Shown one piece after another: positions 1 to 7,889 of a stretch of 64,000 nucleotides of DNA (positions are counted from its first letter, which is position 1; each line of letters starts with the position of its first letter). The stretch is from Mycobacterium shigaense. GTDB lineage: Bacteria > Actinomycetota > Actinomycetes > Mycobacteriales > Mycobacteriaceae. The translations under genes were made by a program, and so were the position numbers. The notes below the pieces were generated by a model. The model searched no databases. It saw only the letters and a list, made by a program, of their open reading frames with translations, and was not told where the DNA came from. The DNA is taken from the NCBI RefSeq assembly GCF_002356315.1, contig NZ_AP018164.1, positions 186,001 to 250,000 of the forward strand, read 5' to 3'.

Positions 1-472
1 TGCTTTGCGGCACCGACGTCAGGTCCGGGTGCGACCAGGTGTGGTTGCCGAGTTGGATCTGCCCGGAGTCCACCAGCGGATGCAGCAGTTCGCGATTCTC
101 GGTCCAGGAGTCGTAGATGCCGTTGACGAAAAACGTCATCCGCAGGCCGGTGTCCTTGGCCAGTTGCGCGTAGGCGCGCACGACCTCACTGTTGACCCCG
201 TCATCCAAGGTCAGCGCGAGTAAATCCCCGTCACCGGGGATCTTCGTCAGCGCGCCGCCGCCCGGTAGCGGGATGCGGGCACTCAGCGGTGGCGGCGGCA
301 ACAGGCCCCCCGCCGCGGAGGGGGCGACCGGTCCGGAGGTTGCGGCGCCGGCATCTACCGGCGAAGCGAACGTGCGCGGTTGCGGGTCGACGATCAGGCG
401 GGCCGCTCCCACGCCGGCAACCGTGGCCGCGGCCAGCGATCCCAGAAAACGGCGGCGATTCAGCTCAGGCAT
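1..472 (-). CDS. Polysaccharide deacetylase (NodB fold), Tat-exported, 3' end outside window
   Basis: The gene runs off the left edge; about 157 N-terminal residues are visible. The start at 472 gives a twin-arginine signal (NRRRFLG at residues 5-11, then an Ala/Gly/Val hydrophobic stretch), so export by the Tat system is likely. A Pro/Gly/Ala linker follows. The NodB-type metal motifs are present: LTLDDG at about 87-92 and HTWSH at about 144-148. Members of this family remove acetyl groups from cell-wall or other polysaccharides. No clear ribosome binding site precedes the ATG; the Tat motif decides the start. The catalytic C-terminal half lies outside the window, so the substrate cannot be judged. 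Confidence 0.8.
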   Translation of the reverse strand, partial: MPELNRRRFLGSLAAATVAGVGAARLIVDPQPRTFASPVDAGAATSGPVAPSAAGGLLPPPPLSARIPLPGGGALTKIPGDGDLLALTLDDGVNSEVVRAYAQLAKDTGLRMTFFVNGIYDSWTENRELLHPLVDSGQIQLGNHTWSHPDLTSVPQS

Positions 473-664
473 GGCGGCCACGCCCGCGGTCCGACTGAGG
501 AAGCGGCGCGGGCCGGAAGAGAGCCCGCCGGGGACTCCCTACCTCGACAAACATCGCATCCACAGCAGCGAACCGTACCACCCGACGAGGGATTATGTCG
601 GCGACGTTACGGGAGGGTCAGCTGGGATTCGCGTTGCAAATAGATAACGGTGCAGACCAGGTAT

Positions 665-2047
665 TCAGCGCGGCTCGTCGCCGCCGCGCTGCGGCAGCGG
701 CACCGGCGGGACGCCCGGGGTGCCCAGTCTCGAGGCAAGCCAGGGCAGCGATGCCGTGAACGCCTGCGCAGCAAACGGCCAGTCGTGCCGGCCGGGCTGG
801 GTGACCACCGCGCAGCTGATGCCGTGCGCGCCGGCGATGGTGCATAACGCGTTCGCGGCCGCGTCCTGGCCCTCCGGGTTGACGGACGAAGTGGCGTCCA
901 GGGCCTGGTCGGCCGCCTGTGCCCCGCTGTGCGCGCCGGGCGGTGCGGGCACGTCGAACCACCCCGACAGCCCGGTATAACGCCCGTGCCTGGTCATGAC
1001 GCTGATCGGGTCGAATTCGGCCCACGCGCGGGCGTCGCCGCCGAACAATCGGGCGATGCTCTGGTCGGTGGGGCCGATGCCGGGGCGGATGTCGCCGGCG
1101 ATGTCCACGAACGCGCTGAACAGGTCGGGGTGCATCACGGCGAGGGTGACGGCGCAGGTGCCGCCCATCGACCATCCGGCCACGCCCCAGTTGGCGCGGT
1201 CGGCGCTCACCCCGAAGTTGGCGACGACGAACGGCACCACGTCCTTGGTCAGGTGGTCGGCGGCGTTGCCCCGGCTGCCGTTGACGCACTCGGTGTCGTT
1301 GTCGAACGACCCGGTCGGGTCGACGAACACCAGCACCGGGGCGAAGCCGTGATGCGCGGCGGCGAAGTCGTCGATGGCCGTGAAGGCGCCGCCGGGGCCC
1401 AGCCAGTCGGCCGTGGTGTTGAACGCCGAGCTGATCATCATGACCGCCGGCAGCCGGGGTGGCGGATTGGTGTTGAACCACGCCGGGGGCAGGTAGACGA
1501 GTTCCTGGCGGTGCGCGAAGTGCGAGGCGTCGGCGTCGATGGTGACCGGCACCACGACGCCCTTGGACGGCTTGGTCCCGGCGACTTGCATCTCGGTGAC
1601 CCGAAGCCGGTCGATCTGGTCGGGCAGGGGCACCGACGTCAGCTGATTCCACGCGCTGAGCACCGTGGGGAAGTAGCCGACCCAATCGTTGAGGGCCACG
1701 CCCGCGCACAACACGCAGAGGGGCACCGAGAGCACGGCCACCCCGCGACGCCACCAGCGGATGCCGCGCCACCCGAGCAACAGCAGGGTCGCGGTCAGCC
1801 CGCTGGCCGCGATCCACACCCACAGCGACACGGGCGCCGGGTCGCCGGCCACCCCGATGGACCCGATGTACCAGTACGCCAGCCCCGCCGTCGCGGCCCC
1901 GGCGATCAGTCCGGCCGGCAGTGCCCTTTTACACCAGCTGCCGCGGCGCCAATCGACGGCGGTGACGGCGACGAGCGCCGCGAGAATTTGCAGTGTCGGC
2001 GGCAACCAACCGCGCAGCAAGGACAGCTGTCCGAAGAATTCGCGCAA
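665..2047 (-). CDS. Membrane-anchored alpha/beta-hydrolase, esterase / mycolyltransferase-like
   Basis: 460 residues. The first ~150 residues contain about four hydrophobic segments, so the catalytic domain is probably held at the membrane facing outward. The C-terminal ~300 residues form an esterase-D / antigen-85-like alpha/beta-hydrolase: an oxyanion-side motif VMMISSAFN, the nucleophile elbow GWSMGG near residue 288, and a late HDW that may supply the catalytic His. Several mycobacterial proteins share this layout of N-terminal membrane helices plus an Fbp-like domain. The substrate is unknown; a lipid or cell-wall ester is an inference. Nothing in the neighbouring genes suggests an operon with the deacetylase, because 192 bp without clear signals separate them. 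Confidence 0.75.
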   Translation of the reverse strand: MREFFGQLSLLRGWLPPTLQILAALVAVTAVDWRRGSWCKRALPAGLIAGAATAGLAYWYIGSIGVAGDPAPVSLWVWIAASGLTATLLLLGWRGIRWWRRGVAVLSVPLCVLCAGVALNDWVGYFPTVLSAWNQLTSVPLPDQIDRLRVTEMQVAGTKPSKGVVVPVTIDADASHFAHRQELVYLPPAWFNTNPPPRLPAVMMISSAFNTTADWLGPGGAFTAIDDFAAAHHGFAPVLVFVDPTGSFDNDTECVNGSRGNAADHLTKDVVPFVVANFGVSADRANWGVAGWSMGGTCAVTLAVMHPDLFSAFVDIAGDIRPGIGPTDQSIARLFGGDARAWAEFDPISVMTRHGRYTGLSGWFDVPAPPGAHSGAQAADQALDATSSVNPEGQDAAANALCTIAGAHGISCAVVTQPGRHDWPFAAQAFTASLPWLASRLGTPGVPPVPLPQRGGDEPR

Positions 2048-2119
2048 CGATGAGAACCTTCGCTAAATCCGATTGCCGCGCTAGACGCGCTGTGGTTGCC
2101 GAGGCGTGGGCCAGTTCAA

Positions 2120-4450
2120 CTATCCCACATCACCTGGTGTGGTCAGGCTCGCGAAGGAACGCAGCCGCAGACTGTTGGCGACCACGAAGAAGCTCGAGAA
2201 CGCCATCGCGGCACCCGCGAGCATGGGATTCAGCAGGCCAAGCGCGGCCAGCGGGATCGCGGCCACGTTGTAGCCGAAGGCCCAGAACAGGTTCGCCTTG
2301 ATCGTGGCGAGGGTCCTGCGCGAAAGCCGGATCGCGTCCGCGGCGGCACGTAGGTCGCCGCGCACCAGGGTGAGGTCCGCGGCCTGGATCGCCGCGTCGG
2401 TGCCGGTGCCCATGGCCAGGCCCAGATCGGCGGTGGCCAGCGCGGCGGCGTCGTTGACCCCGTCGCCGACCATCGCCACCACCCGGCCGTCGGCTTGCAG
2501 TCGTTTGACCGCCGCGACCTTACCGGCGGGCAACACCTCGGCGATGACCCGGGTGATGCCGACCTCGTCGGCGATGCGCCGCGCGACGGTGTCGTTGTCC
2601 CCGGTCAGCAACACCGGCGTCAATCCCAGTCGCTCGAATTGCCGGATGGCCTCGGCGGAGGTGGGTTTGACGGAGTCGGCGATCACCAGGATGCCGCGGG
2701 CGATGCCGTCCCAGCCCACCGCGACCGCGGTCTTGCCCTCGGCCTCGGCACGAACCTTAGCCTCCGACAAGGCTTTTGGAAGAGCGACGGACGGCTGCCT
2801 GCCGACGATCACCCGATGCCCTTCGATAATCCCTTGCACGCCTTGGCTTTCGGCGTTCGCAAAGTCCTCGGATGTCGGCAGCGAGCCCAGTTCCGACCTG
2901 GCACCCTTGGCGATCGCCCGGGCGACGGGGTGTTCGGAGGCGTCCTCGAGGCCCCCGGCGTAGCGCAGCAGCGTCTCACGATCGGTGTCGGCTGCGGTGA
3001 TGACCCCGACGAGGGTCATCCTGCCGGTGGTGATGGTGCCGGTCTTGTCGAGCACGATCGTGTCGACTCGCCGGGTCGACTCCAGCACTTCGGGTCCTTT
3101 GATGAGCACACCGAGCTGAGCCGCGCGCCCGGTGCCCACCAGCAGCGCCGTCGGAGTGGCCAGTCCGAGCGCGCACGGGCAGGCGATGATGAGCACCGCG
3201 ACCGCCGCCGTCATCGCCGCGGTGAGCGCAAAGCCGGCCAGCAGCCACCCGGCGAGGGTAGCCAGGGCGATGGCGATGACGATCGGAACGAAAACCCCGG
3301 AGACGCGGTCGGCGAGACGCTGCACGTCGGCCTTGCCGGCCTGGGCCGCTTCGACGAGCGCGGCCATCTGCGCCAGCTGTGTTTCGGCGCCGACCCGGGT
3401 GGCTCGGACGGTAAGGCGCCCACCGACATTCACGGTGGCGCCGGTGACCGCGTCGTCGGGGCCCACCTCGATGGGGGTGGACTCGCCGGTGAGCAGCGCG
3501 GCGTCGATGGCCGAAGAGCCGGACACGACCACCCCGTCCGTGGCGATTTTTTCGCCGGGGCGCACCACGAACTCGTCGCCGACCCGCAACTGGTCGATGG
3601 GGATGCGGATTTCGACGCCCGGGGTGCCGGGGCGCAGGATGTCGGGGCGCAGCACCGCGACGTCTTTCGCGCCGAGCTCGAACAGTGCGCGCAATGCGGC
3701 GCCGGCTCGGCGCTTGGCGCGCCTCTCGAAGTAGCGCCCGGCCAGAACGAAGAGTGTCACGCCCGCGGCCACTTCGAGGTAGATGTTGCCGGCGCCCGTG
3801 CTGCGCCCCGCGGTCAGGTGGAAGTGGTGATGCGTGCTCGCCTTGCCGGCGGTCCCGAGGAACAGTGCGTACAGCGACCAACCGAATGCCGACAACGTCC
3901 CGATCGAAATGAGCGTGTCCATGGTGGCCGCGCGGTGCCGCAGGTTGGCCCAGGCCGCCGCGTGGAACGGCCGGCCCGCCCACAGGACGACCGGTGCGGC
4001 GAGCGCCAGCGAGACCCACTGCCAGTAGCGGAACTGCAGGGCCGGGATCATCGCCATGGCGATCACGGGGGTGGCGAGCACCGCCGCGGCGATCAGCCGG
4101 GTGCGCAGCGAGGCCAGCTCCGGGTCGTCGGTCGCGGCCTTCGCAGCCGACTCGGCGCGGCGTCGCGGCAGGGCGGCGGTGTAGCCGGCCTTTTCGACTT
4201 CGGCGACCAGCACCCGGGGGTCGAACCCGGATGGCACTGTCACGGTGGCGGTTTCGGTCGCGTAGTTGACCGACGCGTTCACGCCGTCGAGCTTGTTCAG
4301 CTTCTCCTGGATGTGCGCCGCGCACGAGGCGCAGCTCATCCCGGCGATGTCGAGCTTGACGCTGCTCTGCTCAGCCGGTGATGCGGTCACCCGGAACATT
4401 GTGCCTGCATGCGGCCCGCGGTGCGGTCGTGCGTGTTCGCTCGTGGTCAT
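2120..4450 (-). CDS. Copper-type P1B heavy-metal-translocating ATPase
   Basis: 776 residues from the ATG at 4450. The order is complete for a P1B-1 pump: one N-terminal heavy-metal domain with GMSCASC at 37-43, paired membrane helices, an A-domain with LTGES, the CPC metal site in a membrane helix (ACPCALG near 423), the phosphorylation site DKTGT near 465, the P1B SEHP motif near 508, and GDGVND near 660. The CPC type normally moves Cu(I), here predicted outward across the plasma membrane. The His-rich N-terminus and a His-rich loop near 203 (STHHHFH) could add metal binding. It resembles mycobacterial CtpA, CtpB and CtpV; I do not assign an orthologue. Two CsoR-like operators lie just upstream. 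No csoR gene is seen nearby. Confidence 0.9.
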   Translation of the reverse strand: MTTSEHARPHRGPHAGTMFRVTASPAEQSSVKLDIAGMSCASCAAHIQEKLNKLDGVNASVNYATETATVTVPSGFDPRVLVAEVEKAGYTAALPRRRAESAAKAATDDPELASLRTRLIAAAVLATPVIAMAMIPALQFRYWQWVSLALAAPVVLWAGRPFHAAAWANLRHRAATMDTLISIGTLSAFGWSLYALFLGTAGKASTHHHFHLTAGRSTGAGNIYLEVAAGVTLFVLAGRYFERRAKRRAGAALRALFELGAKDVAVLRPDILRPGTPGVEIRIPIDQLRVGDEFVVRPGEKIATDGVVVSGSSAIDAALLTGESTPIEVGPDDAVTGATVNVGGRLTVRATRVGAETQLAQMAALVEAAQAGKADVQRLADRVSGVFVPIVIAIALATLAGWLLAGFALTAAMTAAVAVLIIACPCALGLATPTALLVGTGRAAQLGVLIKGPEVLESTRRVDTIVLDKTGTITTGRMTLVGVITAADTDRETLLRYAGGLEDASEHPVARAIAKGARSELGSLPTSEDFANAESQGVQGIIEGHRVIVGRQPSVALPKALSEAKVRAEAEGKTAVAVGWDGIARGILVIADSVKPTSAEAIRQFERLGLTPVLLTGDNDTVARRIADEVGITRVIAEVLPAGKVAAVKRLQADGRVVAMVGDGVNDAAALATADLGLAMGTGTDAAIQAADLTLVRGDLRAAADAIRLSRRTLATIKANLFWAFGYNVAAIPLAALGLLNPMLAGAAMAFSSFFVVANSLRLRSFASLTTPGDVG

Positions 4451-4462
4451 GACGGGCCTCCC

Positions 4463-4515
4463 AATACCCCCAGTGGGTATTAAACGTACCCGGCAACATA
4501 TACCCCCGGTGGGTA
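4463..4515. promoter_or_regulatory. Two CsoR/RicR-like copper operators upstream of the P1B ATPase
   Basis: 4463-4481 reads AATACCCCCAGTGGGTATT, a perfect 7-5-7 inverted repeat. 4501-4515 repeats the core TACCC-CCGGT-GGGTA. The centres are 36 bp apart. TACCC...GGGTA repeats like these are the known binding sites of Cu(I)-sensing CsoR-family repressors. They sit 13-65 bp before the ATPase start and about 100-155 bp before the divergent SRPBCC gene, so copper-induced de-repression of the pump is the natural reading. The regulator must be encoded elsewhere. Confidence 0.75.
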
Positions 4516-4617
4516 ACCCAGTCAAGCGCTACCGGCTGCTCGCTGTCGCCGGACCCGAACTCGTCCGAGCCGCAGAACCCGGCGGGCTAGGCTGCGCGGT
4601 AGACCGAAGGAGACACC

Positions 4618-5088
4618 ATGGATGTCACTGTTGTCGATCGGGGACCTCGCCAGGTGAGCCGGCGGGTCGATGTCGCCGCGCCGGCCGACGACCTGTGGGC
4701 GCTCGTCGCCGATCCCCGGCGGCATCACGAACTGGACGGGTCCAAAACCGTTCAGGGAAACCTCGAGGTGCCGGCGGAAGTCGTTGCGGGATCGAAGTTT
4801 TCGACGAGCATGAAGATGCTCGGCGTCCCCTACCGGATCACCAGCACCTTCACCGTGTTGAAGCCCTACGAGGTGGTCGAATGGCGCCACCCCTTGGGTC
4901 ATCGCTGGCGCTGGGAATTCGAATCGCTCGGGCCGAGCCTGACCAGGGTCACCGAAACGTTCGACTACCGCGACGCGGGCCCGATCAAGAACACGCTGAG
5001 ATACTACGAGCGGACGGGTTTCGCCAAGGCCAACGCGAACGGCATCGAGGCCACGCTGGCCAAGCTGCGCGATCGCTTCGCGCACTAG
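4618..5088 (+). CDS. SRPBCC (START/polyketide-cyclase-like) protein
   Basis: 156 residues, the normal size for a single SRPBCC hydrophobic-pocket domain. A strong AAGGAGA ribosome binding site lies 6-7 bp before the ATG. Features of the family are the N-terminal [21 protein letters not shown] strand/helix region, split here as VSRRVD and [12 protein letters not shown], the central VVEWRHP strand and a long C-terminal helix. It resembles the Rv0854/Rv0856 group of small mycobacterial proteins. These bind or transport hydrophobic ligands; no catalytic residues can be assigned. It diverges from the copper ATPase and shares its promoter region. Confidence 0.75.
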   Translation: MDVTVVDRGPRQVSRRVDVAAPADDLWALVADPRRHHELDGSKTVQGNLEVPAEVVAGSKFSTSMKMLGVPYRITSTFTVLKPYEVVEWRHPLGHRWRWEFESLGPSLTRVTETFDYRDAGPIKNTLRYYERTGFAKANANGIEATLAKLRDRFAH

Positions 5089-5094
5089 AGCCGC

Positions 5095-5655
5095 TCAGCC
5101 GGCCACCGGATCGGCGGCATCCCACGGGACCACGCCCGACACCCAGTGACTGAGTTGCGCGACCTCGTCGTTGCGGTGCAGGTGGCGCGGCGGGGTCGCG
5201 AAGGTCGCATAGGGCCGGCAGCGGATGACCACGCGGTGCTCCCGCGCCGACATCGCCGCGATCTGCGGCCGCGCCTCCTCGCCGAGCGGTTGGCCCGACA
5301 TCCGGCCGGCCACCGCCATCATCACGTCGACCGCGAGTTCGTGATTGTCTTCGATCGTTGCGTCGGCGTAGACCTGCAGGTAGGTGAAGGGCCACCGCTC
5401 GTCGAGGACGCACAGGCTGACCTTGCCGTCGCGGCCGATGACGCGGGCTTTCCCGCGGCCGGCCATCGTGGACACGAGGAGCTCGTCGGTATCGGTCGGG
5501 ATGTAGTAGACGACGGACATGCCGGGGCCGTCGTTGCGCCGGCGGTAACCGAATACGCAGGTGCGGTGGGTGCGGACGAATTCGCGGCGCTCGGACGGGA
5601 GCATGTCGCGATCGGTCGGGGCGCTGAACGGTTCCGGTGCGAGGGGCAACAGCAT
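5095..5655 (-). CDS. Pyridoxamine 5'-phosphate oxidase-like (PNPOx/FDR) flavin or F420 protein
   Basis: 186 residues. The split-barrel pattern is clear: a first strand with VFGYRRRNDGPGMSVVYY, then LVSTMAGRGKARVIGRDGKVSLCVL, split here as LVSTMAGRGKAR and GKVSLCVLDE, and the YLQVYADATI strand. This resembles actinobacterial PPOX-class enzymes, many of which use F420 or FMN to reduce small substrates. The cofactor cannot be told from sequence alone. The gene diverges from a TetR gene with an inverted repeat between them, so that TetR protein may control it. Confidence 0.7.
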   Translation of the reverse strand: MLLPLAPEPFSAPTDRDMLPSERREFVRTHRTCVFGYRRRNDGPGMSVVYYIPTDTDELLVSTMAGRGKARVIGRDGKVSLCVLDERWPFTYLQVYADATIEDNHELAVDVMMAVAGRMSGQPLGEEARPQIAAMSAREHRVVIRCRPYATFATPPRHLHRNDEVAQLSHWVSGVVPWDAADPVAG

Positions 5656-5691
5656 GACGAAACATCCTCACGTGCAAGCGTATTGATCCGG

Positions 5692-5706
5692 ATCCGATTT
5701 ACGGAT
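5692..5706. promoter_or_regulatory. Inverted repeat between PNPOx-like gene and TetR gene
   Basis: ATCCG-ATTTA-CGGAT is a perfect 5-5-5 inverted repeat, overlapped on its left by GATCCGGATC, in the ~100 bp divergent promoter region. The position between a TetR gene and its divergent neighbour is typical of a TetR-family operator. The binding protein is inferred. Confidence 0.45.
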
Positions 5707-5755
5707 ACAGTGTGACCGTTATTTATCGAAGTGTCAAGCCGCGGAAGGATCACCA

Positions 5756-6442
5756 GTGGGCGATGGGAATACCGCCGACCGGTCGTCGTCGGGCCGATCC
5801 CGCGGGCGCCCTTCCCTCCCGGTGGACCGCATCCTGTCGGCCGCAGTCGAGCTCGTCGATGAGCAGGGGGCCGATGCGTTGTCGATGCGGTCGCTGGCGC
5901 AGCGCCTGCAATCGGGTACCGCCACGCTCTATCGTCACTTCGCCAACCGATCGGAACTGGTCTCCGCGGTAATCGATCACATCCTCGGAGAGGTCGACCT
6001 CGATCCGGAGGCACTCACCGTACTGCCCTGGCAGCAAGCCTGTATCTCGTTCGCCCAGCACATGCTCGACGCGCTGAGCCGGCACGGGAATGTCGCGGTC
6101 CTGCTGATCGAGTACACCCCGGTCGGGATGCATGCGCTGGCCATCCGCGAGGTGTGCCTATCGGTGTTGCTCGCCAACGGTTTTCAGGGAAGGGTGGCCG
6201 CTCACGCCTATGCGATGCTGGCTCGTTACGTCCTCGGCTTCGCGATCCAGCTGTCCGGCACCGCGGCGGGCGACAGCGAGCACGACGCCCGGCTGGCGGC
6301 CGCCTTTCGCGAGCTCGACCCGGCACGCTATCCCGCGACCGTCGCCGTGGCCGGCGATCTGCCGGTCCCGTTGGCCGACGAGTTCACTTTCGGATTGCGG
6401 CTCATCGTCGGCGGACTCGAGCAACTTCGGCTAAGCGGGTGA
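5756..6442 (+). CDS. TetR/AcrR family transcriptional regulator
   Basis: 228 residues from a GTG start with GGAAGGA ending 7 bp upstream. The N-terminal helix-turn-helix is typical (RILSAAVELVDEQG, then LSMRSLAQRLQSGTATLYRHF, split in two here, near residues 25-65). The C-terminal ligand domain is of the TetR_C type seen in regulators of flavin enzymes. It is divergent from the PNPOx-like gene and convergent with the next TetR gene, so the PNPOx-like gene is its likely target. The ligand is unknown. Confidence 0.85.
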   Translation: MGDGNTADRSSSGRSRGRPSLPVDRILSAAVELVDEQGADALSMRSLAQRLQSGTATLYRHFANRSELVSAVIDHILGEVDLDPEALTVLPWQQACISFAQHMLDALSRHGNVAVLLIEYTPVGMHALAIREVCLSVLLANGFQGRVAAHAYAMLARYVLGFAIQLSGTAAGDSEHDARLAAAFRELDPARYPATVAVAGDLPVPLADEFTFGLRLIVGGLEQLRLSG

Positions 6443-6505
6443 ACCAAACGCCGACACGCCTCGTCTCGTCGATGATCATCGAATCGGTGCGACGAGCATC
6501 TGCGG

Positions 6506-7054
6506 CTACCTCGCGAACAATGATCCCCGGATGAGTTTGTTGGCCGAGACGAGCGTGGCTTCGTAGGCGGCCGGCGACGGGGCGCCCGCGCGCTCCGACA
6601 GGCCACGGTTCAGCGCGCAGATGGCCTCCACCACGGCCTCCTGCCCGGCCCCGGGCAACGATCCCGGGGGCCGCGCGCGACCGGGCCGCATGGTTGCGCC
6701 GGCGCGGACCGCCCGGAGGAAGGCGGCCAGGTCGGGGTAGTCGCGGATCAACCGCTGCGACTCGTCCAGCACCACTTCCAGTCGGTCCAGCACGTCGGCG
6801 GAGTGGGCGGCCGCGGCGCGCAATCGCGGCCTGACGATGTTCTCGATCTCGTCGCCCGTCGCCTCGAGCAGCTCGGACTTGTTCGGAAAATAGTGATAGA
6901 GGCTGGCGCTGGTCATGTCGGCGGCGCGGGCGATCACGCGGATCGTCGTCTGCGAATAGCCGACCTCGGCCACACAGCGCATTGCCGCGGTGAGGATGCG
7001 GCGGCGCGTCTGCGCGGCATTCGCGCCGACCGGCCGGCCGAGCCGTTCACGCAC
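6506..7054 (-). CDS. TetR family regulator (paralogue of the divergent neighbour)
   Basis: 182 residues if started at the GTG at 7054. A GGAGG sequence six bases before this GTG decides the start; a TTG at 7129 in the same frame lacks such a site. The HTH region (RRRILTAAMRCVAEVGY, then IRVIARAADMTSASLYHYF) closely matches the protein encoded at 7219-7836. The two genes are divergent, so they look like a duplicated and inverted pair. No target gene adjoins it on its own strand; autoregulation or cross-regulation of the pair is an inference. Confidence 0.8.
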   Translation of the reverse strand: MRERLGRPVGANAAQTRRRILTAAMRCVAEVGYSQTTIRVIARAADMTSASLYHYFPNKSELLEATGDEIENIVRPRLRAAAAHSADVLDRLEVVLDESQRLIRDYPDLAAFLRAVRAGATMRPGRARPPGSLPGAGQEAVVEAICALNRGLSERAGAPSPAAYEATLVSANKLIRGSLFAR

Positions 7055-7141
7055 CGCACACCTCCGCGCCAGCCGGTCCTCATCGGTGAGACGAATATAT
7101 TCCACCGTTTCGGGCGAGAAGTTGTGCAACGAAAGCCGAAG

Positions 7142-7191
7142 TCAGCTGATGGGAGACGTTAAGGACGACGCGATCGTCAATGACATCAGCT
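7142..7191. promoter_or_regulatory. Inverted repeat in the divergent TetR-TetR promoter region
   Basis: AGCTGATG at 7144-7151 is repeated inverted as CATCAGCT at 7184-7191. The left copy also sits in the perfect palindrome TCAGCTGA (7142-7149). Two related sites about 40 bp apart between two divergent TetR genes could be operators shared by both proteins. The evidence is only the symmetry and the position. Confidence 0.35.
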
Positions 7192-7218
7192 AGCGACGAC
7201 CGGAGCTATATTCGACGG

Positions 7219-7836
7219 ATGTCCCGGACACAGCTGGGTCGCCCCGTCGGTGCAAGTGGTGAAGAGACCCGGCAGCGGATCATCGTCGCGACCATGAGAT
7301 GTGTTGCCCGCAAGGGATATTCGCGGACGACGATCCGGGAGATCGCCCGCCTGGCCGACATGACCAGCGCCAGTCTGTACAACTACTTTCCGACCAAGTC
7401 CGAACTGATCAAGGCGACGATCGCGGCCCGGGCCGAGGTCGCCATGCCGCGGCTGCGTCGGGCCGCCGCGGGCGCGGGGAACGTCGTCGACCGGATCGAA
7501 GCGGTGTTGGAGGAATCGGGCGCGTTGATGCGTGAGTATCCGGACCTGGCGGCATTCGAATGGGCGATCCGCGCCGAGAATCTGCTCGCCTCCGACCACG
7601 GCCACGCCGAAGGGTTCGAGGTGTTCCGCGCGATCATCGAGAACGCGGTCGACGACGCCCACCGCCGCGGCGAGCTGGGCGAGCACGCCGACCCGCGCGG
7701 GGCGGTGGAGGCGATCTACGCACTCGTCTACGGGCTGACCGAGCTGGCCGCCGCCACCACACCGGCGGACTACCAGGCCGCGCTGAGCGCGGCGAAGTTG
7801 CTGATCAGGGGAGCCCTTTTCACCGACTCCCCTTGA
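7219..7836 (+). CDS. TetR family regulator, probable regulator of the downstream monooxygenases
   Basis: 205 residues from the ATG at 7219; an in-frame ATG at 7180 is possible but has no ribosome binding site, and the paralogue starts at the equivalent LGRPVG position. The HTH reads TRQRIIVATMRCVARKGY then IREIARLADMTSASLYNYF. Its stop lies 53 bp before the first Baeyer-Villiger monooxygenase gene on the same strand, so the three genes may form an operon or a regulator-target pair. The effector is unknown; a ketone or lipid is plausible from context. Confidence 0.82.
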   Translation: MSRTQLGRPVGASGEETRQRIIVATMRCVARKGYSRTTIREIARLADMTSASLYNYFPTKSELIKATIAARAEVAMPRLRRAAAGAGNVVDRIEAVLEESGALMREYPDLAAFEWAIRAENLLASDHGHAEGFEVFRAIIENAVDDAHRRGELGEHADPRGAVEAIYALVYGLTELAAATTPADYQAALSAAKLLIRGALFTDSP

Positions 7837-7889
7837 TACGATCAAGCGATTGATTATCTCGTCGGCTCACGAGAAGCGGAGTCGAGACC

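Noticed and set aside
929..2053. Long plus-strand open frame over the esterase gene
   Set aside because: It is the shadow of the minus-strand esterase: Gly/Arg/His-rich composition, no family motifs, while the other strand has GWSMGG and membrane helices.
2495..4381. 628-codon plus-strand open frame over the copper ATPase
   Set aside because: Composition is low-complexity and motif-free; the minus strand holds every P1B motif in order.
2120..4525. Start of the copper ATPase at 4525
   Set aside because: It would include both CsoR-like operators in the coding region; the ATG at 4450 is preferred.
6443..6505. Palindrome CGATGATCATCG between convergent TetR genes as an operator
   Set aside because: It lies between two 3' ends, so a regulatory role is unlikely; possibly part of a weak terminator but pairing is poor.
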